Of a stretch of DNA of 64,000 nt, positions 1-12,940 are shown in pieces (position 1 is the first letter of the stretch; each line of letters opens with the position of its first letter). The notes beneath the pieces are model-generated. The model did not search any database, was not told the DNA's origin, and worked only from the letters and a program-made list of their open reading frames with translations. The stretch spans positions 2,626 to 66,625 of the forward strand of contig KN885072.1 in assembly GCA_000934455.1 (NCBI GenBank), read 5' to 3'. The translations under genes and the position numbers were made by a program. This stretch comes from Apostichopus parvimensis (lineage: Eukaryota; Echinodermata; Holothuroidea; Aspidochirotida; Stichopodidae).

Positions 1-804
1 AGTTATTTGCCTTGATTTGAAATATGTTAAAATAAGTATGTAATGCTGTATTCCAATTAGCAGTTATGTAAAATCTGAATGGTACTTACTGTTTTCTATT
101 TACTTTGAAAAGTGGTTGAATTTAAAAAAAAATGAGAGGGAATTTTATTTCAATCAAATTGCTTCTTTGTCGTTATATTAGTGATGGGTAACACTGTGCT
201 ATCATCAGCAGTATTCTGCTTTAAGCAAATTATATTTGATGAAAATATCTTAGTCCAGAATATTTAGAGATGGCTATTTGATGAACATCTTTGTGGTATG
301 TATCATAGATCATTCAACGTGCTTTACTAATACCATACAGCTGGTTAATGATAACAATTATTTAAAGAGATATTCAAATGGCAGACTTTGTCCAAACAGA
401 AATTGGTAGAGATGGTTTGTATTACGATGTGAAAACTTCATCTTCGTACTGTGCTTTAACTAAAAAATGCAAATTTGTAAATTTTTGGTGAATTCTTATG
501 AAATGTGTCTGCAATAGCACAGTGAGAGTGACATTGTCATGGCTATAGATTTTAAAAGTGTTCTCGATTTTCCACACAAGTTACAAAACATTCAGTGACA
601 GAGGAATGGTGATATTCCAAGAAAATCTTTGCAAATTATCAAATTTAAAGCCGTAAATTCAGAGTACATTGACAGAGCCAAGCAAACATTACAATTTACC
701 ACATGTATGCCAAAAATAAAGCAACTACAACAACAGTGACATACTATGCAGCATCTGAAAAGTGTATTCCATCCTCCTGAAGTACTGAAGGGTCCATGTA
801 GCAA
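1..804. other. Unassigned AT-rich sequence
   Basis: No recognisable gene or repeat. A 37-codon open frame beginning with ATG at 378 matches no family I know and has no clear splice context. The stretch lies upstream of the first recognised TtcA-like exon, so it may hold a 5' exon or promoter that I cannot identify. Confidence 0.4.
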
Positions 805-812
805 GAATAAAT

Positions 813-1536
813 GGAAGCTGGTCACTTAGCCCAACAACCATTTTGCCAAACTGCCATTTCGCCCAACCTTACCATTTCGCCCAACCAGCCTGGTCATTTC
901 GCCCAACCAGCCTGGTCATTTCAACCAACCTTGATTAAATATGATACTTCAATAAGGAAACGTTCAGGAATTATTAATGTTACAGGATACGAACCGAATA
1001 TTAAGGAAACTTGAAGTCGTAGTTACAGTCGGTAGGATGGATCAGTGTTTTAGGGGTTAGGTTTGATAGGAAACGTTCGGGAATTGTTAACGTTACGGGA
1101 TACAAACCGAATATTAAGGAAAGTTGAAGTCGTAGTTACATTGATAAAGTGGTTACAGTGATACATTGATACAGTTACATTGATTAAATATAATATTTCC
1201 CGATTCCCCTTTGTTTGTATAATAATATAACTCCCATTGTATGCGTAATCGCCTAAAGTAGTGTAATACTATAACCCAAAATAAATCAAATTGAACTAGT
1301 GAAATAGAAAAAGTAATATTATTCTGAAAAAAATATGAGTTAAAAAATGGTTAGGCGAAATGACCAACAAGGTTGGGCGAAATGACCATGCTGGTTGGGC
1401 GAAATGACCAGGCTGGTTGGGCGAAATGACCAGGCTGGTTGGGCGAAATGACCAGGCTGGTTGGGCGAAATGACCAGGCTGGTTGGGCGAAATGGCAGTT
1501 GGGCGAAATGGTTGTTGGGCGAAGTGACCAGAAAGC
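813..1536. mobile_element. hAT-like foldback element with minisatellite arms
   Basis: The ends are inverted copies. The left arm runs from CTGGTCACTTAGCCCAAC (about 818) rightward, and the right arm ends in GTTGGGCGAAGTGACCAG (about 1530). Each arm is partly made of a 22-bp unit of the type GCCCAACCAGCCTGGTCATTTC: two or three copies on the left (from about 855), about six inverted copies on the right (1350-1500). The element is flanked by the direct repeat GAATAAAT at 805-812 and 1537-1544, an 8-bp target-site duplication as expected for hAT transposases. The middle holds two diverged copies of a roughly 115-bp unit (from about 956 and 1070). No transposase is present, so it is non-autonomous. 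Open frames through the arms are only the repeat read as codons. Confidence 0.75.
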
Positions 1537-1571
1537 GAATAAATCACCCTCAGGCAACCATAGCTTAAGCT

Positions 1572-4500
1572 ATGGACACAGATATTTTACAAGAAGCAGC
1601 TCAGGTAAATATCCCGGCAGATTTTGCTACATGGCGATATCCCTTTAATGCCGACTTTTCATTCTCTCTGTCTCTTCCCAGGCGGTGGAGGAATATCAGA
1701 TGATCGAAGATGGAGACCGCCTTCTGGTCTGCCTGTCTGGAGGTAAAGACAGTCTCTCGTTACTCCACACGATCAGGCAATACCAGTTTCTAGCCAAGAA
1801 GAAGGTATAAACACGGACCACTTTGGATAATTTTAGCTTGGTATATTATGACAAGGGGGGGTATGGTTTCTCTGCATTGGTTTCTTCCTGTTTAATGCAG
1901 AAATAATTTGGAAACTATTTCTAGTTGATGGTTGTTGCTAAGAGCATGATACGTTGTGAAAGAAAATATTTGACAAGAGGAATCTGTTGTTTTTGTGATT
2001 TTGGAAATATCATAGAGAAGTGCTATCCTAAAGTTTCTGTGCTTTTAGGTTACTACAAAATGCATGATATGTATATGTGTCTGCAAAATTATGGATAGAC
2101 AACTGGAGAATAAAAGTGCAAGCCCCCTGTCAAAATGGGGGATACTGAAGGGGGCTGCAGCCAGGCTGTGGGGTGGGGTATAACTGCCCTGTGGTGGGGG
2201 AAGTTTTGCAGCTTCTGCAGCTTTCTTTATGACACAGTGACTAACACTATCCTCTGGAAGATAGACAAAAAAATGTCAGAACTAAAAGTAAGTGAAAATA
2301 GCAAGTATCAGTCAGTTGATGAGATGATTATTTCATTTTTCTTTCATTTGATCCTGTTTCAATTGAGATTATTCATCTTGTATTTACGGTGTCTGTGGTT
2401 AGAATTATTTCCTATTTTTGTCTCTTTGGTCGACAGGGCATTCACTTCCAATTTGGTGCGGTGACGGTAGATCCTCAGACCTCATCGTTCGATCCGAGCC
2501 CTCTGAAGGGCTACCTGGCAGACTTGGGTGTACCATACTTTTATGAAGAGCAATGTAAGTAAATAGCTCAAAATTTGAGCATAAGAAAATTTAACTGAAC
2601 TTTGGTAATGGTAATTTCTGGACAGGTCGGTCCAATCAGAATCCTCGGAATTGCGGAATCGAGGAAGCATGGCAAATGCTTAGGGCAAGTTAGAAAATTG
2701 ACTTGGATTTCCATTGAAGTGGAAGCACACCGCAACAAGTTTAAGCTGTCAGAAGGGGACCAAAGTTAGATTAAGAGATTTGTAAGGGGACCAAAGCATG
2801 TTTTCCAAAGTGCAAGAACACAGGTACAGGAACGACAGAAGACAGGAACTATTAATGTGATTACTCATAAAACTTGTACATCTAGAATTTTAATTTAACC
2901 CAAACTGCTGTAATAGCTATTGTCTGGTGCAAATATCGGTGGCGTCTTGGACAACAGTTTCATTCGAGCTCTGGTCGATCATTCTTTTGCAAATCATTGA
3001 GATGTGTGTAGTGAAAACACATGGCAAAGCTCAATTTATTATCACAGGGAAGGAAAAAATCTTTGAGAACCACTGCCAATTTCTTAATTTTTTTTATAAA
3101 AGTTTATTCAAATGTTTTTGTAAATTTTAGGTAATAACATATAGTTTGTGGGCCAATTTTTTGTATTTTCCAAAGTATTATGCCTTCAAAAAAAAAAAGA
3201 AAAAGAAAGAAGCTTGTAGCTTGGAATCAAATTTCTGTTTGTATTCAGTGGTATTAAATACATGAATAATTCAGTAAATATTAATGAAAAATGTTTGCCA
3301 TTGATATTTTTAAGTGATTGTGTTCATACAAGAATCTTAAAGTCAACATACAAAGTAGTGGATTAAATTTTCAACAAATATTGTTACAGGTCTTGAGATA
3401 CAGGTATCAAATTGCATTGAATTGCTTCATTGCATGCTGGAATAGAATACTGTTCAGTTCTAAGTGAAACATTTACCTTTCGATATTAGAAATAATTATG
3501 TTATGGAACAACCCACAATAGGAGAATCACATAAAGTAGATAAAGCTAACACACTAGTGATCTGTGCATCTTATATAACGTTGCTTTTTTTTTCATCTCT
3601 TTTATTGACTCATTTGACATTTATACAAATAGATAATGATTATTTTGTGAGTTCTTTAGTATTACAATACAACTCAATCATTGCCTAATAATTTATTATT
3701 TTCTTATCTTTAGTTTTAATAGTACATAACAATATCAATACATACAGTGAAACTGCAGAGACAAAACGTACAATAATACTATTCAAATATAACGATCGCG
3801 ACTTGCACAACGTTGAGAAGCAAAATATTACGAAGAAGAAATACTATACAGGAAACCTAACAACCAATGATACCCTATAAAAAGAGCGCTAACTGCAAAT
3901 GAAATCCTTCTTACTAAAAGCAGTTTTAAATTCTTGAAGAGAGATCGGAGGATTAGGCTTATTCTTACATAGATAATATTCAATTTGTAATTAGAACTTA
4001 AATTTAGAGAGTAAATCTATACCCTTGGGAATACCACCCAGAGTTTTCTGTTGAAATATGAAATATTTCGCATGAAAAATGAGAAAGTTATAGGGATGTT
4101 TGAGAGTAAGTTTATAACCAAACAAAAAGTCTTGTTTTGAGAAACAAAACTGTCTACAAACTGCTCAACATCAAGAATGAAATTAGAAGTAACTTTACAT
4201 TTCCAGAAAATATGTTCAAGTCTTTCATCTTTTTCTCCACAAAAAGTAAATAACGATGCCTGCTGATGAGAGCAGGGAACATATTTGAAGGCTTGAATTT
4301 AGGATATTAAAGTACAGTAGCATATATTCTTTGAGAGAGGTAAAAACTGCTTTTCTCTTAACTTACCAGGTATCATTGAGCAAGCTGCAACTTTAGAGGG
4401 TGGATGCGACTCAATCTGCAGTTTTTGCTCTCGAATAAAGAGAGGTCGAATCTACGCTTGTGCCAGGAGGGAAGGTTATAACGTCCTGGCAATGGGGCAA

Positions 4501-7500
4501 CACCTTGACGATTTAGCTGAGAGGTAAGTTATTAGTATTGTAGAAAGTCTGCCATAAACATTCAGGTAAATTAAGATATAAACATATACAACAACGGCAG
4601 CTATTTATTTAAATGAGATTTTGCTCGTTTAAAGATAAAAGAATCCAAGCAAAAATAGATGGAAATATGTGCAAGATTGTGGAGGTAAAGAAAAGGAACC
4701 AAAATGGTCTTATAAATTTATTACAAGATGATGATAATCAAATTTCAGCACACAATGTCTGCCATTGCCTTGTCAGCACACTGTATCTTGGATAGTTAAA
4801 ATTCAGACAGCACAGTTCAATATAAGGAGGATTTGATGAGATAAATATGACCGACAAAAAGATGAAAACTAAAACAATGGGAATTCTGCTGTTCCAACTC
4901 AAGCACTACTTCAAATCGTACAGCAACTCTTCAACTACTGGTTTCACTTCGAGAGTGAAATTAAACCCCCTTCTTTGACCTTTTACCTGTTCAGATGTCC
5001 TTTTGTTAAAATTTCAGTTAGCCTTTATAATTCTCAGTTGTCAAGAGCTTCGACCTTCTTGCTTCACTCTTTAAGGGGATGATTTAGGCACATCTGGCTT
5101 CCCATAGTTTTATCTTCTAATCTTCACAAAGGCCCTGTTGTCATGGTAACATCCTTTTACCTCATTTGCAGCTTTTTCATGTCAGTCTTTCACAATGGAC
5201 TCCTGAGAACAATGAAGGCCAACTATCTTGTGCAGTAAGAATCATATTTTTTCTTTCTTGTTTCAAAGTTGCTTTAAATTTAGTCGGGAGGTCATATCAG
5301 ATAATTATCATTGTTCAAAGTAGATATCTGAGGTCATGCGCAGTTCAATTGGTTCATTTTCGTAGATGGTGTTATCTTTTGTCCGTCGATCAGGAAATTG
5401 CGATAAGTTTTGGAAGTCACGTAGAAAGACAACCACAGAATGAGTAAAGTTACTTTAGTGACTTTGTTATTCTGCTATCGGCAAGCATTAATGGGAGGAT
5501 ATAATCTTGGATGCTTACTTTACCGGCTATTAGCAGCCTGTCACGGTTGCTAATCCTATGGAATAATTTATCTGGTATTGTATAGCAAAATGTAAAATTG
5601 TCAATTTGCCATACAAGTGCAAATATGTATGTCAATTTTTATACATGAACCATATTATTTTTTAACTGACACAAAATTCCGTAAAAGCCTTCAAAACTGG
5701 GACATAGAATTTGAACACTGGAATTATTCCCCGCAACTTCCCCCTCCCCACATTCCCGCCCCCACCCCTGCCTTTTCCAAAATCCCTGTTTTGCTGAAGA
5801 GCAGAATTCATGCTTTGATTCCCAACATCCAATCATGCGACCAATAATTATTTTTGCATGATTTGTAAGATCCGATATTCTAAACAACATCAGTATATCT
5901 CTTAATTATTCTCTTCAAAGATCTAATTTGTGGAAATGAATAAGGGAAATAATGTTTTCAATTTAAATGAAACATTTTGTGTCAGTTCTATAAAGTTTCA
6001 CCAGAAAATTCAACCTGTTTTGCCAAATTTGAGATAAATAATGTCAATCTGAAAGATTATGTAACTAGAATTATTCATCCTGTTTAGTTTTCCAAATTTT
6101 AAAACTATTTTGGTTTAACTGGTAGAATATTTCCCTATAATTTTCTGTTCAAAGTTTGGCTAAGTTATGGTATCAATTCTGGCAAATATGTATTTTGAAA
6201 TAATTGAAGTTTCTTCCAAGATTGCTTAAACCTTTCTTTTTTTCTTCTTCACAGGGAAGGCGATCTAAGGGTTATAAGACCGTTCGTCTATGTCAGGGAG
6301 AAAGAGTTAAGAGAATTTGCTCAAAAGGTTAGGACTATAGTTTCCATCTTTCATTCAACATATGCAATAATAAGGCTTCCAAGATAGCTGACTTCATTGG
6401 GTGCCTGTTGTATATGTTTTATGTATAGTTATTGTATAGTTCATTAGTGTGTGCTGTGTTGTTTTTATGAGTAGCATGAGTTTGTATGAGTTTGTATGAG
6501 TAGTATGTATCATATGCAAGTTGTACAGATAATATACAAGTGTGCAACAATTGATATTACGAATGAAGGAAAAATAAATTAGAAAAATGATGGTTACCTT
6601 GAAGAAGTAGGAAAATTACATAAATTAAAATATATCAGCAAAGACAATGGATACTAATCAACAAATAGTAGAGAGTAGAGAGAAGAAAAATTAATGTAGT
6701 CTAAGTGATGAGTCGTTTGGAAGGAATTACTGCTTATAAGGTAGCACTTGAAAGTTAGAGAGTGCTGCTCTTTTTGGTGCCTGCAGGGAAACCTTATCAG
6801 ATTTTGGAACAGTAATTGTTTAATAGTAGGTTTTAACCATGTTTTGTGTTGTGAAGAAAACGTTATTTCTATGGTTTGTGATACTGGGCTGTACAGATAA
6901 ATTCATTGGCAGACTAATGACCCTAGATTAATGTAGAGAGCTGTATCATGTGTAGTTTGTTTATTGTTTGTTTTGCTGTATTTTATGTAGTGCTTCAGTG
7001 TGCATAGGGTTTTAGTGGTTATGTTGTTTGCATTACAGGGCTTCTTACAGCAATCTTTAAAAATATATCCACATATTTAATAAATGAGAGAAATGGTGAT
7101 TTTTTCTTCTGCAGGCAAAACTACCTGTCATTCCAGAAAACTGTCCCGCTTGCTTTGAAGCTCCAAAGGTAAGATCAATCTATCTAGTGGGTACCATTTT
7201 GAAGAAAACTTTTAGGGATTTATCTCTTTTTCCAAGGAAATTGTGTGACCCAACAACAGCTTGCAATTTGTGATGAAGTTAAAGGGATATTTCAATTGCA
7301 GACAATGTAGGACTTAAAATAAAGAGGAAAAATATTTCACACTGGAATGTGCCTTTAAGAGCGGACGGTTGTCCATGTAGAACTGCAAGTTTGTTAAAAT
7401 CTCGTGGAGGGATGTTAAATTTGTGGAAAAGAAAATTAATATGAGCAACTGATGTCGTCAATAAAGTCTACTTATAGAGGGAATGATGACTGTTGACAGT

Positions 7501-8397
7501 GTAATAATAATAATAATGCATAATTTTTATATAGCGCCAAACAAACTGAAATAATTCTCGTAGCGCTTAACAAAATAATAGCAATTATAACATATATCCT
7601 CCTTCTGTCTATGGAAAGCATTATTAGACATTAATAACATTGTGTGTTAAAGATAGTACAGTACCTATACAAAAGTGCATACACATCCGACAATACATTT
7701 CTCATTATGCATTCGAAGAATGCATAAAGTATCACATCTTGTCATTCTCTGTTTATTAAATTTTTTTCCATCTGGGTTTTCTGCTTTTCCTCAATGACCT
7801 GCCATTTTAAGTGAGGATTTTAACTGATGTGTAAAAGTAAGTTGGCCTGACGTTTCGATCGTAGAAGGATCTTCTACAAATAACAGTAACAGAAGGGACA
7901 AAAACACGCACAGAATACAGACAGGTTAATGAGCATGGTGAACACAAAGAGATAGATGTAAGGGGATTAGTAGACAAGGGATGGAGAGAAGAAAGAAAGA
8001 AACCAACATGGGAGAGGAGAGGTAGGAGATAAACAGTGGAGGGACAAAGAGAGGTTTTTGTCCCTTCTGTTACTGTTACTTGTCATTTAGCCTTTGAAGA
8101 AGATCCTGCTAGGATCGAAACGTCAGCCCAACTTACTTTTACACTTTCTCTTACACAGGCTCTCTAGTGGATAAGCAGTTTGCTAACAGTTTTATTTTAT
8201 TTTGATTTTAACTGATCATATTTCAGGAGAGACATCGGACCAAGCAGCTACTGGCAGCGCAAGAGATTCTGTTTCCCAGATTATACCAGAGTCTGTTAAC
8301 AGCGATGAAACCACTGATGGCTAAGAATAGAACCGGAATGGAATCTATTCACAGAAAGAAACCAGACAGGGATGAAGAAAATGAAATTCAACTCTAG
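1572..8397 (+). CDS. TtcA-like tRNA 2-thiocytidine(32) synthetase, 8 exons
   Basis: Exons: 1572-1604 (tentative first), 1682-1804, 2437-2554, 4370-4523, 5172-5234, 6255-6327, 7115-7168, 8227-8397 (TAG stop). All have GT-AG borders and agreeing phases, giving about 262 residues. Seen: an N-type ATP pyrophosphatase PP-loop SGGKDS (about residues 30-35), a [10 protein letters not shown] segment with CxxC (about 108-111), the [10 protein letters not shown] motif, the [11 protein letters not shown] motif, and a third cysteine site NCPAC (about 198-201). This order is that of bacterial TtcA, which uses an Fe-S cluster to thiolate cytidine 32 of tRNAs. In-family function is inferred. The protein is shorter than E. 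coli TtcA (about 311 aa), mainly at the N terminus. The first exon opens with an ATG two codons after an in-frame stop and has a weak acceptor, so a further upstream exon is possible. CTU1 is a less likely relative, because the CSxC/RRG and RPL-Y-RE context is TtcA-type. Confidence 0.92.
3700..4310 (-). mobile_element. 3' fragment of a Tx1/L1-like LINE
   Basis: Read on the - strand, 4290-3897 encodes a zf-RVT-like tail: [18 protein letters not shown], then [20 protein letters not shown] after a frame slip, and a terminal [10 protein letters not shown]. The same layout ([18 protein letters not shown], then [17 protein letters not shown]) occurs in the Tx1-type LINE at 23954-27321. The fragment lies in intron 3 of the TtcA-like gene, antisense to it. 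Only the C-terminal end of ORF2 and a 3' untranslated stretch remain. The outer limits are approximate. Confidence 0.72.
7503..7575 (-). repeat. SINE-type 3' tail fragment
   Basis: On the - strand this reads GTTAAGCGCTACGAG, a spacer, TTTGGCGCTATATAAA and then an ATT trinucleotide run. That is the common 3' tail of invertebrate tRNA-derived SINEs. No tRNA-like head is visible next to it. It lies in the last intron of the TtcA-like gene. Confidence 0.5.
7828..8205. mobile_element. Foldback MITE, copy 1
   Basis: The left arm, starting GTGTAAAAGTAAGTTGGC (about 7829), and the right arm, ending CCAACTTACTTTTACAC (about 8144), are inverted copies of roughly 80 bp. Both contain GGATCGAAACGTCAG-like sequence and the GTAACAG/AAGGGACAAAAAC segment. 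A non-palindromic tail (ACACAGGCTCTCTAGTGG, then GCAGTTTGCTAACAG) follows. Related copies lie at 30880-31215, 50093-50190 and 58778-58880. This copy ends about 20-60 bp before the acceptor of the last TtcA-like exon. Confidence 0.7.
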
Positions 8398-8726
8398 ACT
8401 GATCTGTCAGCCTGAGGAGTGGTGGGATGGAGGGGGGTGGGGGAGGAGAGGTACAGTTTTAATTTGAGGTACATTGTATAGGTATCTGGTAGGTCTTATG
8501 CAGACCATACAAAATTTAAAGGGACTATATGAGGAGTGCTGCTTTGTGACCTTTCTTTGTACTGATAGAACGTGCTTGTTAGCTTTCTGACATAGCGCCA
8601 CCCCATCATCCTTCACTCTATTACTTACCCGCCATTTACAAAACGTACGCGTCCTTGGTGTGTCTGTTCAAAGGAGTTCATGTTTTTTTCCGTCTGCCGT
8701 CTTAGGCTGGAGACTCATTTTTTTTC
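8398..8726 (+). other. 3' flank / likely 3' UTR of the TtcA-like gene
   Basis: The sequence from the TtcA-like stop to the LINE contains no coding motif. It includes a G-rich run (about 8425-8450). It probably holds the 3' UTR, but I see no clear polyadenylation signal that I can tie to the gene. Confidence 0.35.
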
Positions 8727-8770
8727 TGGTAAGTGAAGTCTTGATCAATTTCATTGTATAGAAGCCATTT
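8727..8770 (+). repeat. Left arm of inverted repeat bounding the LINE
   Basis: It begins TGGTAAGTGAAGTCTT and ends ATTGTATAGAAGCCAT, with a central non-matching block of about 10 bp. The reverse complement of 12897-12940 begins and ends with the same two blocks. Confidence 0.85.
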
Positions 8771-11700
8771 AAAACCTGTAGGGAAGGGCTGAATTGCCAA
8801 TATGGCAACCCCTAACCCACCCATAACCGCCCCCTTAGTTGAAGACCTAAACCTCTCTGAATTTGACATAGACATTAATGACTGGATCCCTTTACAAAAT
8901 AGCAGAAAAAGACAACGTCCAACTCCCTTGAAATTAACCCATCTCCTAACTCCAAACCAACCACCAAAAAGTCCGCTCAAACAATCATTGTATTAGAAAT
9001 CCTACCAGAAATATCTAAAAACCCAATAACATTTGCAAAACTAATAAATGAAGAAAAACCAAATGCCAAGATCTAATATAAACCGTCTTTGTAGTAACGA
9101 TATCCTAATCACCCCCATGACCCTAAATCTGCAAATATCCTCCTGAAACCATGGACTCAAAAGAATAAACTAGGCAACCCCAAACCAAGAATCCCCCAAA
9201 AAGTGAGACAAAGAAACTTCTCTGTAGTAGCCTGTGGCATAAACCCTGAAATTCAAATCAAAGATATTGAACAAGAACTCAAAGACCAAGAATACACCCC
9301 AATACAAACTAAAAGACTCATTAGTCACGCCACAAACAATCCAACTTGGAAAGTAAAAATAACGTTGAAGAACAAGAACCTCAACAACCAATAATCAACC
9401 AAGGTCTCTACTTAGGGTACTCTAAACATAAAACAGAAGAATACCACGAACCCCCCCCCCCCCAAATCACTCAATGTTTAAAATGTCAACTTTTCGGACA
9501 CACCCCCATACTTGCAAAAATCAAACCAGATGCCTCAGATGTGGCGAAAACCACAGAGTTAATGACTGTCCTGAACAAAAAGAAAACACAAAATGTGCCA
9601 ATTGCTCAGGGACTCATGCCGCCCTTTACAAAGGATGCCCAAAACTTAAAGAAGCTAAACCTGAAGCTATTAACAAACAACAAAGAACCTATGGGAATGT
9701 AACAAAATCTACCCCTAAAATTGAAATAACAAATAAAATTGCCACTGAAGAAAAACTTAACATCGCAACCTTTGTAATTGAAAAAATACAATACACCCTC
9801 AAAAAGCCGACATTAATATTAAATCCGACGACCTTGCCAGTTATGCCATTGTGTTAGCCATTAAACACCTACACTTAAATATCCCTAAAACTGTAATTTT
9901 GGAACGTCTCCACCAACCCTCAATGTTTAGCCTTCCTCAATCACCTACATGACAAGCACACTCCCTCCTTCGGACAAGTTCCTCCACCTAAACATCAACA
10001 GTATCCTTCCAAAATCAAGCCTCCTACTTAGTATAATCACCAACCACTCCCCGGAAATCATTTCGTTAAACGAAACTAAACTAAATACAACTTCCCATCT
10101 TAGCATCCCTGGTTACCAAACTTTGAGACACGATATCTCTCGCTCTAGGGGAGGAGTACTTATTGCTGTAAAAAACAATCTCAAAGCCACTCTCCTCCCA
10201 AACCTAATCCAAACAAGCAATCAAACAATTGAAATTGTACTCGATGAGACAATAAACCTCTCCATATTATTAGCTATTGTAGTCCCCCAAATGAGCCCAT
10301 ATCCACCGCTATAATAAAAAAATGTTCTAATAAAAATAAAATACTTCTAGGAGATCTAAATGCCCACCACATCATTTTTGGTAGCACCAAAATATCTGAA
10401 AAAGGCATATCCCTCTTAGAAAAATGTGATAAACACTACTTAACAATAATTAACCAAAATACCAAAACAAGGATAAACACAATAAACAGTAATATTGAAC
10501 TACTTGACTACGCCATAACTTCAAACCACCTTAAAAATAAAACTCATTCGATTCAAATCCTAGAAGATGACTTAATCGGTGACCATTTCCCACTCCTTTT
10601 AGAGCTAGACATAAACCTCAGTCGCATACAAAATAGCGTTTTTTATGAATTAACTACAATAAAACAGACTGACATAATTTAGAAAGGAACTTGTAACAAA
10701 CAACACTATCCCCAAATACAACAACCAACACAACAAGCTAAATTACATTGACAAATACTGTGACAGCGTTGCCCAACATATCTTCAATACCTTCAAAAAA
10801 CACTCAAAAACCTTCAAAAACACTCCCAAAAAACACTCCCAAAAAACAGAATCGAAAACTATAATAAGAATATTCTTACACAAACTCAGACGTCCCCTAC
10901 GTAGAACCTATATGATATCACGAGACCCAACTCTAAAAACCCAAATTAACCAACATAAAAATCAAATAAACAGACAAATATTGGAGGACGACCAAAACCG
11001 CGTCCAAAACAAATGCGATTCAATCATTAATGACAAAAACCTGAAACACTTTTGGAAAAAATTAAAAAACATCATAAACCCCATGACAACCCCAAACACA
11101 CGTAAAACAGACTAAGGCCTTAGAGATGACGCAGGTAACCTGATTACAAAAACTCAAGACCAAATAAAGCTAATTGAATCATACTTTAAAAATATATTCA
11201 ATATCTTCGATGGCCACCCTTACGATAACAGATTCAAACAAGAAATAGACCGTACAATTATCAGAAATGCAACCAGCTTTATCCCCAACCCCTTAGGATG
11301 TCTCAACAAAAACATCCCTCTACTACAAAAAATAGACATAAAGGATTGGTATAGTGCCACTCCCCTGGTCTTGACAATATAAATTACCTAATGCTTAAAA
11401 AATCCCCACCCAATATTCATCAACTCTCATATTATCCCTCTATTCAACAAACCCTTAGACTGGGCTATTTCCCAACCCCGTGGAAATACACCAAAATGAT
11501 TCTAATACCAAAACTAAATAAAGACCGCACCAAAATCCAAAACTACCGCCCAATCAGTCTACTCCCAGCCTTAGGCAAGATTTTTGAAAGAATAATAGAT
11601 AACCGCACCAGAACTCACCTAGAACAAAATAATCACTTTTCCCCGTATCAATCAGGCTTCCGAACAAACAAATCCACAATAAACCAAACTTTCTGCCTTT

Positions 11701-12896
11701 CCCAAGAAATTCGTATCCACTTCATAAAAAAACATCATACCACTGCCCTCTTCCTTGATGCCGAAAAGGCGTTCGATAAAACTTGGCACAACGGCATAAG
11801 AATTAAACTACTAAACTTTAATCTCCCCTCCAATTACACCAGACTTCTTTCCTCTTTCCTTAGTGAACGCAACACAAAAATATACTACAAAAACCAACAA
11901 TCAAACCCTATTCCACTTCGTGCAGGCACTCCACAGGGCGCTGTTCTCAGCCCCCTCCTCTACACCCTATTTGTAAATGATCTAAACATCCCCCCTCTAT
12001 CCAATTGCAACTATAGTCAGTACGCTGACAATAAAGCTATTTGGAGCACCAGTAAAAATATTCATATGACGGAAATAAATATTAAAAAAGCTATTACACA
12101 TCTCGAAAACTGGTGCTCAATGTGGAGAATAAAAATAAATCCCTCAAAATCTAACCTAGTCAATTTCTCCTTTAAAAACTCATAATACCGTAACCATATT
12201 CCCAAAATTAATCTTTTCAACACCTCAATCACTGCCTCTCCCAATGCAACCTTCCTCGGTAACACTTTCGATAGCAAATTATCGTTTAATCTACTTTTTA
12301 ATAGAACTGCAGGACGTTACTGGTCCCACCTTAAATCCGTTCAAATCCTCTCACACAAATATAACTTCCCTCTGAAAACCATTATCCAAATCTACAAATC
12401 CAAAGTAAAACCAATTCTCAGTTACGGGAGCATCTCCTTGCTTACCAAATTTTAAATAGAATCCACACCACAGCTAATCGACTTGCACTAAATTTCCCTT
12501 CCTGTATAGCTACTTAACACAAAATCTTTTTTCACCCTACTTGAAGAATTTAACACCAAATTATATAAAAACAACCTCGAGAACGACCCATTGATCGAAG
12601 AACTCCTACTGAAATACAAAGTCGCAATAACTCACTTCCCAAATAACCAAAACCTTTCCATGTTCAAAACTGTTATTTAAAGCCTCATTCCAGTAGAAAT
12701 TCCTTTTTCTAAATGAGTCTAGCCCCCCGACTCCAGATAAATTTATATATATTAAGAACAAAACAAAAAAAATTCCGACAAAGTAGCAATTACTTCCTAC
12801 CCAGACAATAGAAACCAAAATCCTCAATACTTAAAAATTCCTCCCCTTTAGAAATCCCTCCCTAATTGGCTCTTTAGTTCCGACCTCGGGTTTATT

Positions 12897-12940
12897 TATG
12901 GCTTCTATACAATGTGATTACATAAGACTTCACTTACCAG
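12897..12940 (-). repeat. Right arm of inverted repeat bounding the LINE
   Basis: This is the reverse complement of the left arm at 8727-8770, over two perfect blocks of 16-17 bp. It lies in the LINE 3' untranslated region, about 140 bp before the tandem tail. Confidence 0.85.

Noticed and set aside
378-491. 37-codon open frame as a first exon of the TtcA-like gene
   Set aside because: No similarity to TtcA N termini and no suitable donor site in frame.
1296-1557. Open frames with repeating FRPTSLVISPNQPGH-type peptides
   Set aside because: Translation of the minisatellite arm of the foldback element.
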